A stretch of DNA of 64,000 nucleotides from Leucobacter weissii (GTDB lineage: Bacteria; Actinomycetota; Actinomycetes; Actinomycetales; Microbacteriaceae): positions 212,370-276,369 of the forward strand of contig NZ_JAGDYM010000007.1 in NCBI RefSeq assembly GCF_017565745.1. Direction: 5' to 3'. Positions within the stretch are counted from its first letter, which is position 1. Each line of letters begins with the position of its first letter. The notes under the pieces are model-generated. The model had not been told where the DNA came from and searched no databases. It saw only the letters and a program-made list of their open reading frames with translations. This document shows positions 59,846 through 64,000 of this stretch, piece by piece. Made by a program: the position numbers and the translations under genes.

Positions 59846-61279
59846 GTGACTGAAACCGTCATCGTCGTCGGCGCGGGCAGCGCCGGCTGCGTCGCCGCCG
59901 CCCGCCTCAGCGAGGATCCGGAGCGCACGGTCATCCTGTTGGAGGCGGGTGAGGACCGGGGCCATGAGCCCGAGCTGCGCTCGCTCAACTGGCTCGATGC
60001 GCTCGGCCACCGCGATGTCTTCTACCCCGACCTGTTCGCCACCAAAGTCCAGGGCGGCGAGGCCCGTCTCTATCAGCGGGGCCGCGGCGTCGGCGGGTCC
60101 GCGTCGACCAACGCGATGCTGGCGCTCCCCGGACTTCCCCAGGACTACGACGGCTACGCCGAGCGCTACGGTCTCGCCCGCTGGTCGTGGTCGGAGGTCC
60201 AGCCGTGGTTCGCGAAGCTCAAGCCGACGCTGGTCCGCTCCACCGACGAGGAGCTGACGCCGGTGGACCGCGCGCTGCTGGACTCAGGCACGGTGCTCGG
60301 GCTCCCCGACGACGTCGACGCCTACACTCCTGAGGACGGGAGCGCTCGGCTCTACCGGACGGCGGATCGGCGCGAGAGACGCTCGTCGCTCGAGCTGTGG
60401 CTGGATCCGGCGCGGGGTCGCGGCAACCTGGTGGTTCGTCCGAACAGTCAGGTCGACCGCCTGCTGCTCGACGGCGCCCGGGTGGAGGGGGTGATCCTCG
60501 CCGACGGGGAAGAGATCCGCGGCGACCAGGTGATCCTCTGCGCCGGGGTGTTCGAGAGTCCGTGCGTGCTCATGCGCAGCGGCGTCGACCGGCCGGGGCT
60601 GGGCCGGGGGCTGCAGGACCACCCCGCGGCCTCGGTCTACTTCTCGATGAAGCCGGAGCACCGCGCGGCGGATCGCGCCATTCCGTGCATCGGATCCGTG
60701 CTCCGCCTCTCGTCGTCCGTCGGCGCCGGCGACCTCCATCTCCTGCCGCTGCACGGCGAGCTGCTCGCGAGCACCCCGCCGTCTCACGGCCTGCTGATGG
60801 CCGCGGTGATGCGCACCCGATCGCGCGGCGAGCTGACGCTCAACCCGGAGCATCCGCTCGCGCCGCCGATCGTCGACGAGCGGATGCTGACGCACCCCGA
60901 CGACCGCCGGGCGATGCGCGAGGCGATCGACGCGGTGGCGACCGTCCTCTCGGGCGATGCCTTCTCCGAGATCGTCGAGCAGACCTTTATCGATGAGCAC
61001 GGCACGCCGGTGGACGCACTGCGCGACGAGGAGGTCTTCGATCGGTGGCTGTCCACCTACGTGGGCGACTACTTCCACGCGGTCGGGACCGCGCGCATGG
61101 GCGGCGCCGACGATCCCGATGCCGTGACCGATGAGCTCGGCAGGGTGCACGGGCTCGAAGGAGTGTCGGTCTGGGACGCGTCGATCCTGCCAGAGGTGCC
61201 GAGCGCCAACACCCATCTTCCGGTCGTGATGCTCGCCGAACGCCTGAGTGCCGCGCACCGCAGCGGATCGCTCGTCTGA
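59846..61279 (+). CDS. GMC family FAD oxidoreductase, MftG-like
   Basis: 477 residues. FAD motif GAGSAG at residues 9-14, GMC signature YQRGRGVGGSASTNAMLALP, and the C-terminal catalytic pair His411 (FHAVGTARMGG) and His457 (NTHLPVVM). The compact length and GxxRGVGGSAS region resemble the GMC protein MftG, which links mycofactocinol to the respiratory chain. Other GMC enzymes oxidise choline or alcohols. GTG 59846 follows AAGGAGG. It starts 36 bases after the MftD-like gene, so the two flavoproteins are probably functionally paired. Confidence 0.85.
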   Translation: MTETVIVVGAGSAGCVAAARLSEDPERTVILLEAGEDRGHEPELRSLNWLDALGHRDVFYPDLFATKVQGGEARLYQRGRGVGGSASTNAMLALPGLPQDYDGYAERYGLARWSWSEVQPWFAKLKPTLVRSTDEELTPVDRALLDSGTVLGLPDDVDAYTPEDGSARLYRTADRRERRSSLELWLDPARGRGNLVVRPNSQVDRLLLDGARVEGVILADGEEIRGDQVILCAGVFESPCVLMRSGVDRPGLGRGLQDHPAASVYFSMKPEHRAADRAIPCIGSVLRLSSSVGAGDLHLLPLHGELLASTPPSHGLLMAAVMRTRSRGELTLNPEHPLAPPIVDERMLTHPDDRRAMREAIDAVATVLSGDAFSEIVEQTFIDEHGTPVDALRDEEVFDRWLSTYVGDYFHAVGTARMGGADDPDAVTDELGRVHGLEGVSVWDASILPEVPSANTHLPVVMLAERLSAAHRSGSLV

Positions 61280-61312
61280 CGAGCCAGAGAACGACGTCAA
61301 GAAGGAGATTCA

Positions 61313-62614
61313 ATGTCACAGGAAACGTCCTCCTCCCAGCGCTGGGAGCACGCCAGGAAGGTCATCCCCAGGGGAGCCTCCTCGGGGCACCGGCTCGGCT
61401 GGAAGCAGGTCTTCGTCCGATCCGGAGGAGCCTATCTCTGGGATCGAGAGGGCAACCGCTACCTCGATTTCCTGAACGCCTGGGGCCCGATCATCCTCGG
61501 GCATTCCGACACCCGGGTGAACCAGGCGGTGCTCGAAGCCGCGAACACCTGCGATCTGACCGGTGTCGGCCCGCAGCTGGGCGAGATCGAACTCGCGGAG
61601 AAGGTCTGCGAACTGATGCCGTCCGCGGAGAAGGTGGTGTTCTGCACCTCGGGCACCGACGCCACCATGCATGCGGCGCACATCGCTCGAGCAGCGACGG
61701 GGCGGGTCAAAGTGCTCAAGTTCCACGGCAGCTATCACGGATGGAGCGATCATGTGGCGGTCGGGGGAGCCCGCGCGGATCTCACCGTCGACGCGCCGCT
61801 CGAGACGGTGAACAGCGCCGGGCTGCATCCGGGAGTGACGGGGGACGTGGTCGTGGTCGAATGGAACGACGCCGCGGGGTTGCGCGCGGCGTTCGACCGA
61901 CACGGATCCCAGCTCGCCGCCGCATTCGCGGAGGGCTACATCCACAGCTTCGGCTGCGTCCCCCCGCAAGCCGGCTTCCTCGAGCTCCTCCGGGAGCTGT
62001 GCACTCGCCACGGCGTGCTGTTCGTGCTCGACGAGGTCAAGACCGGTTTCCGGGCCGCGCTGGGAGGCATACAGTCCGTCAACGGCGTCATCCCCGACCT
62101 CACCGCGTTCGGCAAGGCCATCGCCAACGGCTACTCCCTCGCGGGGCTCGCGGGTCGCGACGAGTTCATGGGGCATCTCGGCGCCTACACCCGGGGGGAG
62201 GCGACGATCGACGGCACCTACAACGCCAGTCCCTACGCGATCGCCGCGGCGAATGCGACGCTCGGCATCATGGAGAGCGAGGAGACGATCGCTCGAATCT
62301 ACGCGCTCGGCGAACGGCTGCGCGCGGGCTATGCGCGGGCGATCGAGGAGGCCGGTGTCGAAGCCGTCGTGACCGGCATCGGATCGGAGTGGGCGGTCTA
62401 CTTCCGCGCGACGGCTCCGCAGAACTTCCGCGACACCATGGACGTGGACACCGCTCGCTACGGCGCCTATCAGGCGGCTCTGCTGGAGCAGGGCGTCCTC
62501 GAGACGACGTCGGCCACCGGCGACCGGCGTCTGAACGCGTCGACGACGGAGGACGACATCGACCGTGCGGTCGATGCGGCGCGGATCGCGTTCGCGGCGG
62601 CGGCCGCGGTCTGA
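61313..62614 (+). CDS. Class III aminotransferase (glutamate-1-semialdehyde aminomutase-like)
   Basis: 433 residues, fold type I. PLP Lys268 in AFGKAIANGYS, Asp in VLFVLDEVKTGFRA, TSGTDATMHA phosphate loop and FHGSYHGWSDHVAVG. It resembles glutamate-1-semialdehyde aminomutase-like transaminases that act on omega-amines or amino-sugars, but the chromosomal hemL would not lie here. AAGGAGATTCA precedes the ATG. In the operon it may transfer an amino group to or from an aldehyde or ketone made by the flavoproteins. Confidence 0.88.
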   Translation: MSQETSSSQRWEHARKVIPRGASSGHRLGWKQVFVRSGGAYLWDREGNRYLDFLNAWGPIILGHSDTRVNQAVLEAANTCDLTGVGPQLGEIELAEKVCELMPSAEKVVFCTSGTDATMHAAHIARAATGRVKVLKFHGSYHGWSDHVAVGGARADLTVDAPLETVNSAGLHPGVTGDVVVVEWNDAAGLRAAFDRHGSQLAAAFAEGYIHSFGCVPPQAGFLELLRELCTRHGVLFVLDEVKTGFRAALGGIQSVNGVIPDLTAFGKAIANGYSLAGLAGRDEFMGHLGAYTRGEATIDGTYNASPYAIAAANATLGIMESEETIARIYALGERLRAGYARAIEEAGVEAVVTGIGSEWAVYFRATAPQNFRDTMDVDTARYGAYQAALLEQGVLETTSATGDRRLNASTTEDDIDRAVDAARIAFAAAAAV

Positions 62615-62666
62615 CCCGAGATACCATCAGGCTCTATTCAAAGAGGTATAGAAAGGCAATGACAAC

Positions 62667-63917
62667 ATGAACTGGAATGCGAAACGCCTTCGCGGCGCAG
62701 CAGCCGCGGGCGCGGTCCTGGCGCTCATCGTCACCGCGGGGTGCTCGTCCTCCGAGAACGGCGAACCGGGCGGGTCCGGCGACGAGATCGCGATCGGATT
62801 CGCGCTCTCCCAGAGCGGGAACATGGCGGGCTTCGACGCAGAGCCCGGTGCGGCCGCGCAGCTCGCCGTCGATCAGATCAACGCCGATGGCGGCATCGAC
62901 GGCAAGCAGATCCGAGTGATTCAGAAGGACGTCGCCTCCGACCCCGAGACCGTCGGCGTGGTGGCTCAGGAGTTCCTGCAGGAGGGGGTCGACCTCATCG
63001 TGACCCCGTGCGACTTCGACCTGAGCTCTCCGGCGCTCATCGCCGCGCAGGCGGCCGAGGTCCCCGCCATATCGATCTGCGCGGGCGATCCGAAGACGGC
63101 CGACCTGACCACCATCGGCGACTTCAGCTTCACGGCCAACGCCGGTTCCGACGTCGAGGGGGCGACGGGCGCGTCCTGGGCCTTCGACCAGGGATGGGAG
63201 AGCGCCTACCTGCTGCAGGACGAGAGCATCGAGTACACGAAGTCGGCCGGGGCGTACTTCGCGGGCGCGTTCGAGGAGCTCGGCGGCACGATCGTCGGCA
63301 AGGACAGCTTCCCCGGGGGCGACAGCATCGACATCAGCGCCCAGATCTCGAGCATCAAGGCCCTGCCCGAGCTGCCCGACTTCATCTACGTCGCCAGCTG
63401 GAATCCCGCCGGCGCGACCGCGATGAAGCAGATCCGGGAGGCGGGCATCGACGTGCCGCTCGTGGGCCCGAACGCGCTCGACGGGCAGACGCTGCTCGAC
63501 ATCCTCGGGGGAGCGGGCGACGTCTACTACACGGCCTTCGCCTGCTATGAGTACTGCTCGGGCGCGGCGACCCAGGAGGATCTCGACGCCTTCGTCGCGG
63601 ACTTCACCGAGAGCAACGGATCCGGCCCGTCCAGCTCGTACGCCCTGCTCGGCTACAACATGGTTCTGGCGATTCAGAACGCGCTGACCGGAGCGGACCT
63701 GAGCTCCGGTGCGACGCTGCGCGATGCGCTGCAGTCGGCCGGGCCGGTGGCGACGCCGATCGGCGAGATGACCTATTTCTCGGACACCTGCCACAAGATC
63801 ATCGACTTCCCGATGTCGATCGTGAACGTCGACGGCGGCTCCGCGAGTTTCGTCGAGCAGCACACCGCGAGGCTGGTCCCGGATCTCGGCGATGGGAACC
63901 CCTGCTCCGTCTCCTGA
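62667..63917 (+). CDS. LivJ-type ABC substrate-binding lipoprotein (Peripla_BP_6)
   Basis: 416 residues. Lipoprotein signal (MNWNAKRLRGAAAAGAVLALIVTAGCSS, Cys at residue 26), then a type I binding fold of the branched-chain amino-acid/amide family: IAIGFALSQSGNMAGFDAEPGAAAQLAVDQ, DLIVTPCDFDLSSPALIAAQ and DFIYVASWNPAGATAMKQI. GCTCTATTCAAAGAG, a small intercistronic hairpin, lies 25 bases before the ATG. The permease and ATPase genes expected next would be beyond the window. The ligand is likely an amine or amino-acid-like compound used by the operon's enzymes. Confidence 0.88.
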   Translation: MNWNAKRLRGAAAAGAVLALIVTAGCSSSENGEPGGSGDEIAIGFALSQSGNMAGFDAEPGAAAQLAVDQINADGGIDGKQIRVIQKDVASDPETVGVVAQEFLQEGVDLIVTPCDFDLSSPALIAAQAAEVPAISICAGDPKTADLTTIGDFSFTANAGSDVEGATGASWAFDQGWESAYLLQDESIEYTKSAGAYFAGAFEELGGTIVGKDSFPGGDSIDISAQISSIKALPELPDFIYVASWNPAGATAMKQIREAGIDVPLVGPNALDGQTLLDILGGAGDVYYTAFACYEYCSGAATQEDLDAFVADFTESNGSGPSSSYALLGYNMVLAIQNALTGADLSSGATLRDALQSAGPVATPIGEMTYFSDTCHKIIDFPMSIVNVDGGSASFVEQHTARLVPDLGDGNPCSVS

Positions 63918-63952
63918 GCGTGCGTGAGGCGGGCGGGTGCGGGGGCGGGCAT

Positions 63953-63969
63953 CCCCCCCACCCCCCCCC
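63953..63969. repeat. Poly-C tract near the right edge
   Basis: Seven C, one A and nine C in a row, followed by taaaactccgtattaac, an AT-rich change of composition. Nothing else is seen in the last 83 bases. It could be an assembly or contig-end artefact, a slippage-prone (phase-variable) tract in a promoter, or the divergent start of a new operon. Confidence 0.7.
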
Positions 63970-64000
63970 TAAAACTCCGTATTAACACCGCGCGGTCTAC

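Noticed and set aside
58410..63917. Complete mycofactocin cluster
   Set aside because: Only MftD-like and MftG-like proteins are seen. I found no small precursor peptide ending in VY, no PqqD-like chaperone and no radical-SAM CxxxCxxC protein in the window.

Overview
The window comes from a GC-rich (about 70 percent) Gram-positive actinomycete. The best fit is Microbacteriaceae, for example a Leucobacter or Microbacterium relative, although I could not run a taxonomic search. The grounds are strong GC bias at third codon positions, many ATGA/GTGA/TTGA overlaps between genes, many starts preceded at 6-8 nt by a -10 box (leaderless mRNAs), an actinobacterial Asp23/AmaP/DUF6286 cluster, a tRNA Glu-Asp-Phe trio, and a RimK with a C-terminal RCK domain. 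I see no insertion sequence, prophage, CRISPR array or rRNA.

Layout. 1-2.5 kb: minus-strand cell-envelope stress operon (Asp23/Gls24 x2, DUF2273, DUF6286, AmaP-like). 2.7-3.8 kb: a GTPase. 3.8-8.6 kb: an IclR regulator divergent from a four-gene catabolic operon (NCS1 permease, isochorismatase-fold amidase, AA_synth protein, enamidase-like amidohydrolase). 8.6-16.4 kb: housekeeping genes (alkyltransferase-like protein, VIT transporter, RibD-type reductase, methyltransferase, LLM oxidoreductase, M17 and M18 aminopeptidases). 16.4-16.8 kb: three tRNAs with hairpins. 16.9-19.6 kb: small membrane proteins, a paired SMR transporter, a YaeQ protein.

19.6-30.3 kb: a second IclR regulator divergent from a tightly coupled eight-gene aromatic catabolic operon (flavoprotein hydroxylase, amidohydrolase, esterase, ribose-type ABC importer, hydroxyquinol 1,2-dioxygenase, maleylacetate reductase). 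It should funnel an unknown imported aromatic through hydroxyquinol and maleylacetate to 3-oxoadipate. 30.3-34.5 kb: an OmpR/EnvZ-type two-component system, a phosphotransferase carrying two perfect hairpins inside its coding sequence, and a small surface protein. 34.6-40.9 kb: a CBS/CysK-like PLP enzyme, then an organosulfur/xenobiotic operon (DszA/NtaA-type flavin monooxygenase, hydrolase, SsuABC-type importer). 41-55 kb: mixed genes, including a secreted intradiol-dioxygenase-like protein paired with a DUF3500 lipoprotein, a thioredoxin-reductase-like/methyltransferase fusion, a glycosyltransferase/SGNH-hydrolase fusion, and XRE and TetR regulators with clear operators. 55-57 kb: a RimB-like protease divergent from RimK-RCK.

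57-64 kb: an Orn/Lys/Arg-type decarboxylase divergent, across an AT-rich gap, from an operon of an MftD-like flavoprotein, an MftG-like GMC oxidoreductase, a class III aminotransferase and a LivJ-type binding protein. This is the most unusual locus. The two flavoproteins look like mycofactocin maturation and redox enzymes, but the precursor peptide, chaperone and radical-SAM genes are not in the window. It may be an amine/amino-acid oxidation system that reuses this chemistry, or part of a larger locus continuing past the right edge.
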